NCBI RefSeq assembly: GCF_014489635.1
Contig: NZ_CP060828.1
Span: 3,572,001 to 3,636,000, forward strand
DNA: 64,000 nucleotides
From: Streptomyces roseirectus
Lineage (GTDB): Bacteria; Actinomycetota; Actinomycetes; Streptomycetales; Streptomycetaceae
Direction: 5' to 3'
Shown one piece after another: positions 24,417-34,649 of the stretch. Each line of letters opens with the position of its first letter. Within the stretch, counting starts at the first letter, position 1. The translations under genes and the position numbers were made by a program. The notes under the pieces are model-generated. The model had not been told where the DNA came from, made no database searches, and was given only the letters and a program-made list of their open reading frames with translations.

Positions 24417-25700
24417 TCAGGCGATGCGCTCCAGCACCACCGGCGACGCCGAGAAGGCCGTGCCGGGGGCCGCGATGTCGTAGGAGCCGGTGATCGCTTC
24501 GAGGGCGTAGGCGAAGCGGTCCGGGGTGTCGGTGTGGAGGGTCAGGAGGGGCTGGCCGGCGGTGACCGTGTCGCCGGGCTTGGCGTGCAGCTCCACGCCG
24601 GCGCCTGCCTGGACCGGGTCCTCCTTGCGGGCGCGTCCCGCGCCGAGGCGCCAGGCGGCGAGGCCGATGTCGTAGGCGTCGAGGCGGGTCAGGACGCCGG
24701 AGGACGGCGCCGTGATCACGTGCTGCTCGCGGGCCACCGGCAGGGCCGCGTCCGGGTCGCCGCCCTGGGCCGAGATCATCCGGCGCCAGACGTCCATCGC
24801 CGAGCCGTCGGCCAACGCCTTCGCCGGGTCGGCGTCGTGGATGCCCGCAGCGGTCAGCATTTCCTGGGCCAGCGCGATCGTCAGCTCGACGACGTCCGCC
24901 GGGCCGCCGCCCGCCAGGACCTCCACCGACTCGCGGACCTCCAACGCGTTGCCGGCCGTCAACCCCAACGGCGTCGACATGTCCGTCAGCAGGGCGACCG
25001 TCTTCACGCCGTGGTCCGTGCCGAGGCCCACCATCGTGGAGGCCAGCTCGCGGGCGTCTTCGATGGTCTTCATGAAGGCGCCCGTGCCGACCTTGACGTC
25101 CAGGACCAGCGAGCCCGTCCCCTCGGCGATCTTCTTGGACATGATCGAGGAGGCGATCAGCGGGATCGCCTCGACCGTGCCGGTCACGTCACGGAGCGCG
25201 TACAGCTTCTTGTCGGCGGGGGCGAGGCCGTCGCCCGCCGCGCAGATCACCGCGCCGGTGCCGTCCAGCACGGACAGCATCTCCTCGTTCGACAAGAGGG
25301 CGCGCCAGCCCGGGATGGACTCCAGCTTGTCCAGTGTGCCGCCCGTGTGGCCGAGGCCGCGCCCCGAGAGCTGGGGGACGGCCGCGCCGCACGCGGCGAC
25401 CAGGGGGGCCAGCGGGAGCGTGATCTTGTCGCCCACGCCGCCCGTGCTGTGCTTGTCGGCCGTCGGGCGGGACAGGGACGAGAAGTCCATACGCTCGCCG
25501 CTCGCGATCATCGCCGCCGTCCAGCGGGCGATCTCGCGGCGGTTCATGCCGTTGAGGAGGATGGCCATGGCGAGCGAGGACATCTGCTCGTCGGCGACCT
25601 CGCCACGGGTGTACGCGTCGATGACCCAGTCGATCTGCTCGTCGGTGAGTTCGGCGCGGTCCCGCTTGGTGCGGATGACGGAGATGACGTCCATGGCCAT
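24417..25700 (-). CDS. deoA: Thymidine phosphorylase
   Basis: A 427-residue pyrimidine nucleoside phosphorylase releasing thymine or uracil and (deoxy)ribose-1-phosphate. The family signature is SGRGLGHTGGTLDKLESIPG, and the phosphate-binding part is STGGVGDKITLPLAP. The N-terminal helical domain and C-terminal anti-parallel domain are present. ATG 25700 has AAAGG upstream. It is the last gene of the operon ABC-ATPase, permease, permease, cdd, deoA, though a strong hairpin stands between cdd and deoA. Confidence 0.93.
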   Translation of the reverse strand: MAMDVISVIRTKRDRAELTDEQIDWVIDAYTRGEVADEQMSSLAMAILLNGMNRREIARWTAAMIASGERMDFSSLSRPTADKHSTGGVGDKITLPLAPLVAACGAAVPQLSGRGLGHTGGTLDKLESIPGWRALLSNEEMLSVLDGTGAVICAAGDGLAPADKKLYALRDVTGTVEAIPLIASSIMSKKIAEGTGSLVLDVKVGTGAFMKTIEDARELASTMVGLGTDHGVKTVALLTDMSTPLGLTAGNALEVRESVEVLAGGGPADVVELTIALAQEMLTAAGIHDADPAKALADGSAMDVWRRMISAQGGDPDAALPVAREQHVITAPSSGVLTRLDAYDIGLAAWRLGAGRARKEDPVQAGAGVELHAKPGDTVTAGQPLLTLHTDTPDRFAYALEAITGSYDIAAPGTAFSASPVVLERIA

Positions 25701-25720
25701 GGGTGGGTGCCTTTCAGACA

Positions 25721-25752
25721 GCGACCCCTCCCGATCAACCGGGAGGGGTCGC
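25721..25752 (-). terminator. Perfect hairpin between cdd and deoA
   Basis: A perfect 13-bp stem (25721-25733 with 25740-25752) with loop ATCAAC lies in the 59-base gap between cdd and deoA, 20 bases upstream of the deoA start. It has no T-run on the minus strand. It may partly terminate transcription or stabilise the upstream message. Confidence 0.65.
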
Positions 25753-25759
25753 AAGGGAG

Positions 25760-26149
25760 TTACTTGGTGAGGTGTCCGGGGCCGAATGCCTGCGGAAGCA
25801 TCTCGGCGAGGGTGAGGACCCCCTCGGGGGTCTCCAGCGACAGGCCGGGCCCGCCGTGCTCGTACAGCAGCTGACGGCAGCGCCCGCAGGGGACCAGCAC
25901 GTCGCCGTTGCCGTCGACGCACGTGAAGTGGGTCAGCCGGCCGCCCCCCGTGCGGTGCAGCTCGGACACCAGCCCGCACTCCGCGCACAGGCCGATGCCG
26001 TACGACGCGTTCTCGACGTTGCAGCCGGAGACCGTGCGACCGTCGTCGACGAGGGCCGCGGCCCCTACGGGATACCCCGAGTAGGGGGCGTACGCGTGGG
26101 TCATCGCCTCGCGCGCGACCGCCCGCAACGCCCCCCAGTCGAACGTCAC
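25760..26149 (-). CDS. cdd: Cytidine deaminase
   Basis: A 129-residue homotetramer-type cytidine deaminase converting (deoxy)cytidine to (deoxy)uridine. The zinc site is GLCAECGLV with PCGRCRQLLYE, and the substrate-binding block is APYSGYPVGAA and GCNVENASYG. GTG 26149 overlaps the preceding permease stop (GTGA). The APYSGYPVG block uses rare GTA and TAT codons next to G/C runs. Confidence 0.93.
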   Translation of the reverse strand: MTFDWGALRAVAREAMTHAYAPYSGYPVGAAALVDDGRTVSGCNVENASYGIGLCAECGLVSELHRTGGGRLTHFTCVDGNGDVLVPCGRCRQLLYEHGGPGLSLETPEGVLTLAEMLPQAFGPGHLTK

Positions 26150-27408
26150 TTGCCCTGCCCCTTCCGGTACGGCAGCCCGTCGGCCTTCGGCATCCGCAGG
26201 CGCTGCGCGGAGAAGGAGAGGACGAGGAGGGTGACGACGTACGGCGCGGCGGTGACGAGCTGGCGCGGGACCTCGTCCGTGTTGGCGTACCAGACGAACA
26301 TCACCACGGAGATCACCAGGGAGATGGCGGCGGAGACGTACTTCTTCCTCCACACCTGGTAGGCCGCGGCGGCGACCAGCACCAGCGCGAGCAGCAGGAG
26401 CAGCGCGTGCACGTTGGTCGTGCCGCCGCGCAGGTTGAGGCTGTCGGTGTAGCCGAAGAGGCCGGCGCCCAGCGCGAGGCCGCCCGGCATCCAGTTGCCG
26501 AAGATCATCGCCGCGAGGCCGATGTACCCGCGCCCGGCGGTCTGGCCGTCCAGGTAGACGTTGGACGCGACGATCGACAGGAACGCCCCGCCGAGGCCCG
26601 CGAAACCACCCGAAATGATGACCGCGAGGTACTTGTACTTGTAGACGTTGACGCCCAGGGACTCGGCGGCCACCGGGTTCTCGCCGCAGGACCGCAGCCG
26701 CAGCCCGAACGCCGTCCGCCACAGCACCCACCAGGTCAGCGGGACGAGCGCGACGGCGATGACGGTCAGCGGGGACAGGTTCGTCACCAGACCGCCGACG
26801 AGGCCGGCGATGTCGGAGACCAGGAACCAGTGCTTGCCGTTCAGGGTCTCCAGCCAGCTGGACAGGCCCGGAATGTCGAAGCTGCCGAGCGAGTCGATCG
26901 GCGGGGACTGCTTGGAGGAGCCCTGCGGCGCGTCCTCGAAGGTGAACTTCGACAGGTAGCGGGTGAGGCCGAGGGCAAGGATGTTCAGCGCCACACCGGA
27001 GACGATGTGGTTGACGTTGAAGGTGACGGTGGCGATCGCGTGCAGGACGGCGCCGAGCGCGCCGCCGATGATGCCGAACACGACACCCGTCCACGGACCC
27101 CACTGGTAGCCGGCCCACGCGCCGAACCAGGTGCCGAGGATCATCATGCCTTCGAGGCCGATGTTGACGACGCCCGCGCGCTCGGCCCACAGGCCGCCGA
27201 GCCCGGCGAGGCCGATCGGCACGGCGAGGCGCAGGGCCGTCGACATCTGGCCGGTGGAGGTGATGCCGTCGGCGCCGGAGATCAGGCGCACGATCGAGGT
27301 CAGGACCAGCACGCCCGCGATGATCAGCAGGAGCACCGGCAGGGAGATACGGCGGCTGCCCTTGCCGGGCTGCTTCGCCTGGGGCTTGGCGACGGTCGCG
27401 GTGGCCAT
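26146..27408 (-). CDS. Nucleoside-type ABC transporter permease (second)
   Basis: A 420-residue membrane permease of the BPD_transp_2 family, with about ten hydrophobic segments. The conserved GLWAERAGVVNIGLEGMMILG and AFGLRLRSCGENPVAAESLGV loop matches YufQ/NupQ and RnsD-like nucleoside permeases. It overlaps both neighbours by 1-4 bases, so it is translated with them. The transported substrate is inferred from neighbouring deoA and cdd. Confidence 0.9.
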   Translation of the reverse strand: MATATVAKPQAKQPGKGSRRISLPVLLLIIAGVLVLTSIVRLISGADGITSTGQMSTALRLAVPIGLAGLGGLWAERAGVVNIGLEGMMILGTWFGAWAGYQWGPWTGVVFGIIGGALGAVLHAIATVTFNVNHIVSGVALNILALGLTRYLSKFTFEDAPQGSSKQSPPIDSLGSFDIPGLSSWLETLNGKHWFLVSDIAGLVGGLVTNLSPLTVIAVALVPLTWWVLWRTAFGLRLRSCGENPVAAESLGVNVYKYKYLAVIISGGFAGLGGAFLSIVASNVYLDGQTAGRGYIGLAAMIFGNWMPGGLALGAGLFGYTDSLNLRGGTTNVHALLLLLALVLVAAAAYQVWRKKYVSAAISLVISVVMFVWYANTDEVPRQLVTAAPYVVTLLVLSFSAQRLRMPKADGLPYRKGQGK

Positions 27409-28525
27409 CAGACCGCCACCTCCTTCTTGACGTTCTGAGCGGCTTCGGCGGCGAGCTGCGCGCCGACCTGCTTCTGCTGACGGCGCAGGCCCCACTGCCG
27501 TACGGCCTCGTAACTGATGACGACGGCGAAGACGATCAGGCCCTGCATGATCGTGGCGATCTCCTTCTCGTACGCCACCGGCATGGCGTAGTCGAGCGCG
27601 GGGGACGCCTTGTCGAGGAAGGCCCACAGCAGCGCGGCGAGCGCGATGCCGCCGGGGTTGTTGCGGCCGAGGAGGGCGATGCCGATGGCGGTGAAGCCGA
27701 GGCCCGCCGGGAAGCTCAGGCTGTAGGTGTGCGCGTCGCCGAGCAGCAGCGGGAGGCCGGAGATGCCGGCGACGGCGCCGGAGACCAGCATCGCCGTGAC
27801 GACCATCTTCTTGGCGTCGACGCCGGACGCGGCGGCGGCCGTCTCGGACTCGCCGGTGGCGCGCAGGTCGAAGCCGAAGCGGGTGCGGTTGAGGACGAGC
27901 CAGTAGGCGACGCCGAGGGCGATCGCGAGGAAGACGAGGCCGTAGATCTCGCCGACGTCCTGGCCCATGTCGATGCCGGGCATCCAGCCGGAGTCCTTCA
28001 TGACGCCGGTCGTGACGTTGTCACCGACCAGGACGCCGAAGTTGTCGCGCAGGGTGAGGTAGCCGATGAGGCTGGTCGCGATCGAGTTCAGCATGATCGT
28101 CGCGACGACCTCGGAGACGCCCCGGGTGACCTTCAGGACGCCCGCGATACCGGCCCACATCGCGCCGGTCAGCGCGCCGACCAGGAGCAGCAGCGGGATC
28201 TGGAGGAACGACGGCAGCGCGACGTGCGCGCCGACGATCGCCGTGACCAGCGCGCCGAGGCGGTACTGGCCGTCGACGCCGATGTTGAAGAGGTTCATGC
28301 GGAAGCCGAGGGCGACCGCGAGGGCGGCGATGTAGTACATCGACGCCTGGTTGATGATCAGGACCTGGATGTCGGAGTAGGGGATCTGCTCCAGCATCAG
28401 CCGGTACGGCTCGATCGGGTTCTTGCCGGAGGCGAGCAGCACGACCGAGGTCAGCAGGATCGCCGCGACGAGCGCGATGACCGGGCCGGCCACCGCGAGG
28501 AGCACGCGCTCCTTGTCGAACTTCT

Positions 28526-28529
<4 letters not shown>
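27408..28529 (-). CDS. Nucleoside-type ABC transporter permease (first)
   Basis: A 373-residue membrane permease paired with the next gene. The fold shows ALGFRMNLFNIGVDGQYRLGA and the cytoplasmic RTRFGFDLRATGESETAAAASGVD loop, a YufP/NupP-like pattern. The start ATG 28529 overlaps the ATPase stop by ATGA. Together the two permeases form the channel. Confidence 0.9.
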
Positions 28530-30139
<1,610 letters not shown>

Positions 30140-30215
30140 CGCGATCTGCGACGCTGCGGTGAGCGGAGGGCTGCTGGACGCGTCGATGGCGCACTCTCCT
30201 TGAGAAAGGGGCCAT

Positions 30216-30227
30216 CTACGCGCGTAG
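30216..30227 (-). promoter_or_regulatory. Nucleoside-regulon operator upstream of transporter operon
   Basis: A perfect CTACGCGCGTAG palindrome, 14 bases before the AAGGAG of the ATPase gene. A -10-like TAAAGT lies at 30238-30233 on the minus strand, so the palindrome covers the likely transcription start. Confidence 0.7.
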
Positions 30228-30302
30228 CGCCCCTACTTTAAATAGAGCCCGGACCCGATCGAAACTTTTCGGCCTCGATCCGTTCCGAGCATTGTGCCGC
30301 GC

Positions 30303-30342
30303 GAACGGGGTACGGAGAGGCGATCCTCCACGTACCCCGTTC
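30303..30342 (-). terminator. Terminator after BMP lipoprotein gene
   Basis: GAACGGGGTACG (30303-30314) pairs perfectly with CGTACCCCGTTC (30331-30342), beginning 50 bases beyond the stop of the lipoprotein at 30393. Confidence 0.8.
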
Positions 30343-30392
30343 TGAGGCGGTAACGGTGTCATTACGACGACCGCACTCGACCCTGGGTCGAC

Positions 30393-31448
30393 TCAGACCG
30401 TCGTCTTGACGGTGATCGTCCCGGCCTTGATCGCGTCCGCCGCCTTCTTCACCGCGTCCTGGATCGCCGTATCGGAGGCGAACTTCGGGTTGGAGTTGGA
30501 GAGGGAGACGCCGCCGTTGGAGAGCGAGCCGCGGACCTCGCCGGACTGCGGCTTGCCGTCGTGGACGGACTTCGCGAGGTCGTACACCGCGCCCTCGACG
30601 TTCTTCATGGCCGAGGTGAGGATGGACGCCTTGTACGCGGCCAGCGCCTTCTGGTTGTACTGGTCGGAGTCGACGCCGATCGCCCAGATCTTCTTCGCGG
30701 CGGCGGCCTTGATGACGCCCTGGCCGGAGAGGCCGGCGGCGGCGTAGATGACGTCCGCGCCGCCGTCGATCTGGCCGTCGGCCGCGGACTCGCCCTTGTC
30801 GGGGCTGGAGAAGCCACCCTCGGCGGCGGTCTCGGTCAGGTACTGCGACTTGACCTTGATGCTCTTGTCGGTGTCCGCGACACCCTGCCGGAAGCCCGCC
30901 TCGAACTTCTGGATCAGCGGGACGTTGACGCCGCCGACGAAGCCGACGGTCTTGGTCTTGGTCGCCTTCGCGGCGGCGACGCCCGCGAGGTAGGACGCCT
31001 GCTCCTCGTGGAAGACGAGGTCGGCGACGTTCGCGGCCTTGATCGTGTTGTCGTCGACGATGCCGAAGGTGACCTTCGGGTACTTCGCGGCGACCTCCTT
31101 GACGGCGGGCGCGTACGCGTAGCCGACGCCGATCACCGGGTTGTAGCCCTGCTTGGCCAGGCTCTCCAGGCGCTGCACCTTGTCCGCGTCCGCCTCGCCG
31201 TCCTGCGGCTCGACGGCGTTGGACTTGTAGCCGAACTCCTTGTCGGCCTTGTCCATGCCGGCGGTCGCGGCGTCGTTGAAGGACTGGTCGCCCTTGCCGC
31301 CGACGTCGTACGCGAGCGCGAGGCCCAGGTTCTTCTTCTCGCCGGCGGAGGACGAGGTCGACGTGGACGAGCTTCCGCAGGCGGAAACGGTCACGGCGAG
31401 CGCTGCGGTACAGACACCCGCGAGCGTGAGACGGGACACCCGGCGCAT
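30393..31448 (-). CDS. BMP-family substrate-binding lipoprotein (first)
   Basis: A 351-residue lipoprotein of the BMP/PnrA-like nucleoside-binding family. The signal peptide ends in VSAC (LAVTVSACGSS), the lipid-modified cysteine being about residue 24. Family blocks are LALAYDVGGKGDQSFNDAA, NPVIGVGYAY, VTFGIVDDNT, FHEEQASYLAGVAAA and VDSDQYNQK. It should bring nucleosides to the ABC permeases encoded upstream. It shares most of its sequence with the lipoprotein at 31638, so the two are a tandem duplicate. Confidence 0.9.
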   Translation of the reverse strand: MRRVSRLTLAGVCTAALAVTVSACGSSSTSTSSSAGEKKNLGLALAYDVGGKGDQSFNDAATAGMDKADKEFGYKSNAVEPQDGEADADKVQRLESLAKQGYNPVIGVGYAYAPAVKEVAAKYPKVTFGIVDDNTIKAANVADLVFHEEQASYLAGVAAAKATKTKTVGFVGGVNVPLIQKFEAGFRQGVADTDKSIKVKSQYLTETAAEGGFSSPDKGESAADGQIDGGADVIYAAAGLSGQGVIKAAAAKKIWAIGVDSDQYNQKALAAYKASILTSAMKNVEGAVYDLAKSVHDGKPQSGEVRGSLSNGGVSLSNSNPKFASDTAIQDAVKKAADAIKAGTITVKTTV

Positions 31449-31504
31449 GGTGCGAGACTCCTTTGTGCAAGCGCCCTATACCAGGCGCTGGTTCCGCGGC
31501 AGCG

Positions 31505-31516
31505 TAACGCGCGTAG
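31505..31516 (-). promoter_or_regulatory. Variant nucleoside-regulon operator (first BMP gene)
   Basis: TAACGCGCGTAG matches CTACGCGCGTAG at 10 of 12 positions. It lies 57 bases upstream of the first BMP gene. The identical variant stands before the second BMP gene. Confidence 0.6.
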
Positions 31517-31592
31517 ACCGGTAGGAAAAACCCTTCTGTCCGGTCCGTTACCGAGCTGTGGCCACATTCTGGTTTCAGATTACGGACAGCAA

Positions 31593-31621
31593 TACGCCCC
31601 TCGCTTCATGCGAGGGGCGTA
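31593..31621 (-). terminator. Terminator after second BMP lipoprotein gene
   Basis: A perfect 12-bp stem (31593-31604 with 31610-31621) with loop TTCAT lies 17 bases beyond the stop of the lipoprotein at 31638. Confidence 0.88.
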
Positions 31622-31637
31622 CGGGTGAAAAGCAAGA

Positions 31638-32714
31638 TCACTTGGTGGTCTTGACCGTCACCTTTCCGTCGATGATGTCCTTCTTCGCCTGGTCGACGGC
31701 CGCGACGACGTCCGCCATCGCCTTGTACTTCGGGTTCGTGTCGGAGAAACCGACCCCGTCGTTGGAGAGCGAGCCGCGCACGACCCCGCTCAGCGGCTTG
31801 CCGTCGACGACGGACTTCACCAGGTCGTAGACCGCGCCACCGACGTTCTTGGTGGCGGAGCCGAGGATGGAGTCCTTGTACGCGGCCAGCGCCTTCTGGC
31901 TGTACTGGTCGGAGTCGACGCCGATCGCCCAGACCTTCTTCGCGGCGGCCTCGCTGATGATGCCCTGCCCGGACAGGCCCGCCGCGCCGTAGATGACGTC
32001 CGCGCCGGCCTCGATCTGGCCGCTCGCGCCCGCCTTGCCCTTGTCGGGGCTGTTGAAGCCGCCCTCGGCGGGGGTCTCGGTCAGGTACTGCGTCTCGATC
32101 TTGATGGTCTTGTCGACGGACTGCACGCCCTGGACGAAGCCCGCCTCGAACTTGTGGATCAGCGGGATGTTGACGCCGCCGATGAAGCCGACGTGCTTCT
32201 TCTTGGTGGCCTTGGCCGCGGCGACGCCCGCGAGGTAGGAGCCCTGCTCCTCGTGGAAGACCAGGTCGGCGACGTTCTTCGCCTGCGCGGTCTCGTCGTC
32301 GACGATCCCGAAGGTGGTGTTCGGGAACTTCGCGGCGACCTCCTTGACGGCCGGCCCGTAGATGTAGCCGACGCCGATCACCGGGTTGTAGCCGGCCTGC
32401 GCGAGCTGGGTGAGGCGCTGGACCTTGTCCGCGTCGGACTCGCCGTCCTGCGGTTCGACGTCCCGGCCGGGGATCTTGAAATCGGTCATCGCCTTCTGCA
32501 TACCGGCGTACGCGGCGTCGTTGAAGGACTGGTCGCCCTTGCCGCCGATGTCGTACGCGAGGCCGATGCCCTTGCCGGAGTAGCCGGCCGCCGAGGAACC
32601 GCTCGCCTCAGGCGTCTTCGTGCTGGTGCTGGACTCGCCACAGGCGGTGGCGGCGAACGCGAGGGCGGCCACGGCGGCGGCGACCTGGGTCCCTCTGGAT
32701 ATCCGATGACGCAT
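31638..32714 (-). CDS. BMP-family substrate-binding lipoprotein (second)
   Basis: A 358-residue paralogue of the lipoprotein at 30393. The lipobox is ATAC (FAATACGES). The same blocks appear: LAYDIGGKGDQSFNDAAYAG, NPVIGVGYIYG, TFGIVDDETA, FHEEQGSYLAGVAAA, VDSDQYSQK. Each has its own promoter region, operator variant and terminator, so they are expressed separately and may differ in substrate range. Confidence 0.9.
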   Translation of the reverse strand: MRHRISRGTQVAAAVAALAFAATACGESSTSTKTPEASGSSAAGYSGKGIGLAYDIGGKGDQSFNDAAYAGMQKAMTDFKIPGRDVEPQDGESDADKVQRLTQLAQAGYNPVIGVGYIYGPAVKEVAAKFPNTTFGIVDDETAQAKNVADLVFHEEQGSYLAGVAAAKATKKKHVGFIGGVNIPLIHKFEAGFVQGVQSVDKTIKIETQYLTETPAEGGFNSPDKGKAGASGQIEAGADVIYGAAGLSGQGIISEAAAKKVWAIGVDSDQYSQKALAAYKDSILGSATKNVGGAVYDLVKSVVDGKPLSGVVRGSLSNDGVGFSDTNPKYKAMADVVAAVDQAKKDIIDGKVTVKTTK

Positions 32715-32753
32715 GACGAGTCCCCTTACTTGCCCAGCGATTTCAGCGGACAG

Positions 32754-32765
32754 TAACGCGCGTAG
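32754..32765 (-). promoter_or_regulatory. Variant nucleoside-regulon operator (second BMP gene)
   Basis: TAACGCGCGTAG, identical to the site at 31505, lies 40 bases upstream of the second BMP gene. Confidence 0.6.
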
Positions 32766-32866
32766 AAGGGGAGGGGAACGGGGTTTCTCCCCGCCGTTAT
32801 CGATTCGTGCCGAGGGCGCGTTACGACTGCTCGCGCCGGGTTACGCGAAGGTGACACGGCACGACA

Positions 32867-32900
32867 AAGGGGCGCTTTCCGGAATTCCGGCGCGCCCCTT
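32867..32900 (-). terminator. Terminator after amidohydrolase gene
   Basis: AAGGGGCGC (32867-32875) pairs with GCGCCCCTT (32892-32900); the loop holds the perfect palindrome CCGGAATTCCGG. It lies 32 bases beyond the amidohydrolase stop. Confidence 0.8.
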
Positions 32901-32931
32901 CGCTCCATCGCTGTCTGTCGCTGGGAAGCGG

Positions 32932-34446
32932 TTATGCCGTCCGCGTCGCCGCGTCCAGCAGCGCGGCGGCGGTGAACAGCTCGACGCCGACGGTGATGGC
33001 GTGCTCGTCCGCGTCGAAGTTCCCCTGGTGCAGGTCGCGCACGGTCCGCTCGCCGGGGGTGCGCACGCCGAGGCGGGCCATCGCGCCGGGGACCTGCTCC
33101 AGGTACCAGGAGAAGTCCTCGCCGCCCAGGCTCTGTTCGGTCGACTCGACGGAGTCCGCCCCGCGCCGCGCGGTCATCGCGTCCCTCAACAGGCCGGTGA
33201 CCTCGGGGTCGTTGACGACCGGGGGGACGCCGCGCACGTAGTTGATCTCCGACTTGGCGCGGTGCAGGTTGGCGATCTCGTCGATCGCGGCGACGACGAT
33301 GTCCGGGGCCTGCCGCCACGCCTCGATGTCCAGACAGCGGACGGTGCCCGAGAGCTCCGCGTGCTGCGGGATCACGTTCGGGGCGTGGCCGCACTCGATC
33401 CGGCCCCAGGTGACGGCGAGGCCCGCGCGGGTGTCGACGCGGCGGCCGACCAGGGCCGGGACGTCCGTGACGACCCGGGCGGCGGCCGTGACGAGGTCGG
33501 TGGTCAGGTGCGGGCGGGCGGTGTGGCCGCCGGGGCCGTCCAGGGCGATCTCCAGCCGGTCGCAGGCCGAGGTGATGGCGCCGGCCCGCAGTCCGATCTT
33601 CCCCGCGTCGACCCTCGGGTCGCAGTGCACGGCGATGATCCTGCCGACGCCCTCCAGCACACCGTCCTCGATCGCGTCCGCCGCGCCGCCGGGCAGGATC
33701 TCCTCCGCCGGCTGGAAGATCAGGCGCACGGGGCGGGGGAGGCGGCCCTGCCGGTGCAGTTCCGCGAGGACGAGGCCGGCGCCGAGGACGACCGTCGTGT
33801 GGACGTCGTGGCCGCAGGCGTGGGCTCGGTCGGGGACCGTGGATCTGTAGGCGCAGGTGGCTTTGGTGTCGGGGATGGGGAGGGCGTCGATGTCGGCGCG
33901 GAGGGCGAACATGCCGGGGTTTTCTACGCCGGGGGCGGTGGCGAGGGCCTTTGCGCCGGGGGCGGTCAAGCCGGGGGCCGGGGCGGCGGGGGCCTTCACG
34001 CCAGGGGCGGGCGAACCGGCGGCCGGGGTCGCGGGGGCCTTCACGCCGGGGGCCGGCGGAGCGGCGTTCAGGGAAGCCCTCGCGCCGGGGGCGACCGCAG
34101 TGGCGGTGGCGGGAGTCCGCGTGCCGGGCTCGGTGAGGGGGGCGGCCGGGGTGCCGGGTGCCCTCTTCGTGCTCGCGGCCACCGCCTCCGCTCTGCCGCC
34201 TGAGCCGTCCTCCTCGACGCCGATGTCACACACGAGTCCGGTCCCCCCCGACAGGACGCGCGGTTTCAGGCCCGCCTTCTCCAGGCGGGCCTTGATCGCG
34301 GCCGTCGTGCGGAACTCCTGGTTGCCGAGTTCGGGGTGCATGTGGACGTCGCGGCGGAAGGCGACGAGCTCGGCGAACAGGGCCTCCGGAAGAACACCGG
34401 GGAGCTGCGGTTCCCCGGCGGGGTCGGCCTCGGACTCTCGGGACAT
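32932..34446 (-). CDS. M20-family amidohydrolase with Ala/Pro-rich insert
   Basis: A 504-residue M20 metallo-amidohydrolase (N-acyl amino acid or peptide deacylase type). Metal-binding blocks are RRDVHMHPELGNQEF, RAHACGHDVHTTVVLGA, FQPAEEILPGGA and AVHCDPRVDAGKIG, with SLGGEDFSWYLEQVPGAMARLG near the end. Between TGLVCDIGVE and MFALRADIDALPI lies an extra stretch of about 97 residues rich in Ala, Pro and Gly with APGVKAPA repeats (about 33918-34209), which would loop out from the fold. ATG 34446 is chosen; a GTG four codons earlier is possible. Confidence 0.85.
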   Translation of the reverse strand: MSRESEADPAGEPQLPGVLPEALFAELVAFRRDVHMHPELGNQEFRTTAAIKARLEKAGLKPRVLSGGTGLVCDIGVEEDGSGGRAEAVAASTKRAPGTPAAPLTEPGTRTPATATAVAPGARASLNAAPPAPGVKAPATPAAGSPAPGVKAPAAPAPGLTAPGAKALATAPGVENPGMFALRADIDALPIPDTKATCAYRSTVPDRAHACGHDVHTTVVLGAGLVLAELHRQGRLPRPVRLIFQPAEEILPGGAADAIEDGVLEGVGRIIAVHCDPRVDAGKIGLRAGAITSACDRLEIALDGPGGHTARPHLTTDLVTAAARVVTDVPALVGRRVDTRAGLAVTWGRIECGHAPNVIPQHAELSGTVRCLDIEAWRQAPDIVVAAIDEIANLHRAKSEINYVRGVPPVVNDPEVTGLLRDAMTARRGADSVESTEQSLGGEDFSWYLEQVPGAMARLGVRTPGERTVRDLHQGNFDADEHAITVGVELFTAAALLDAATRTA

Positions 34447-34649
34447 CAGTTGCTTCACCCTCTGAAGGGTAGGACGCCGGGGTGGTCAACTGACCCGCGA
34501 TCCAGAAAACTTCAGCCCGTCAGGCGAAGAAAAGTGGCCGCGCGGCGCATGGCTGGCAGGGCGGATGGGTAAACTCGCCCGCTCGTGCGAGGGGTACCGC
34601 AAGGGGCGTTCCGCAAACCCGTCCGGGGTTACCCGGACCTCCACCCTTA

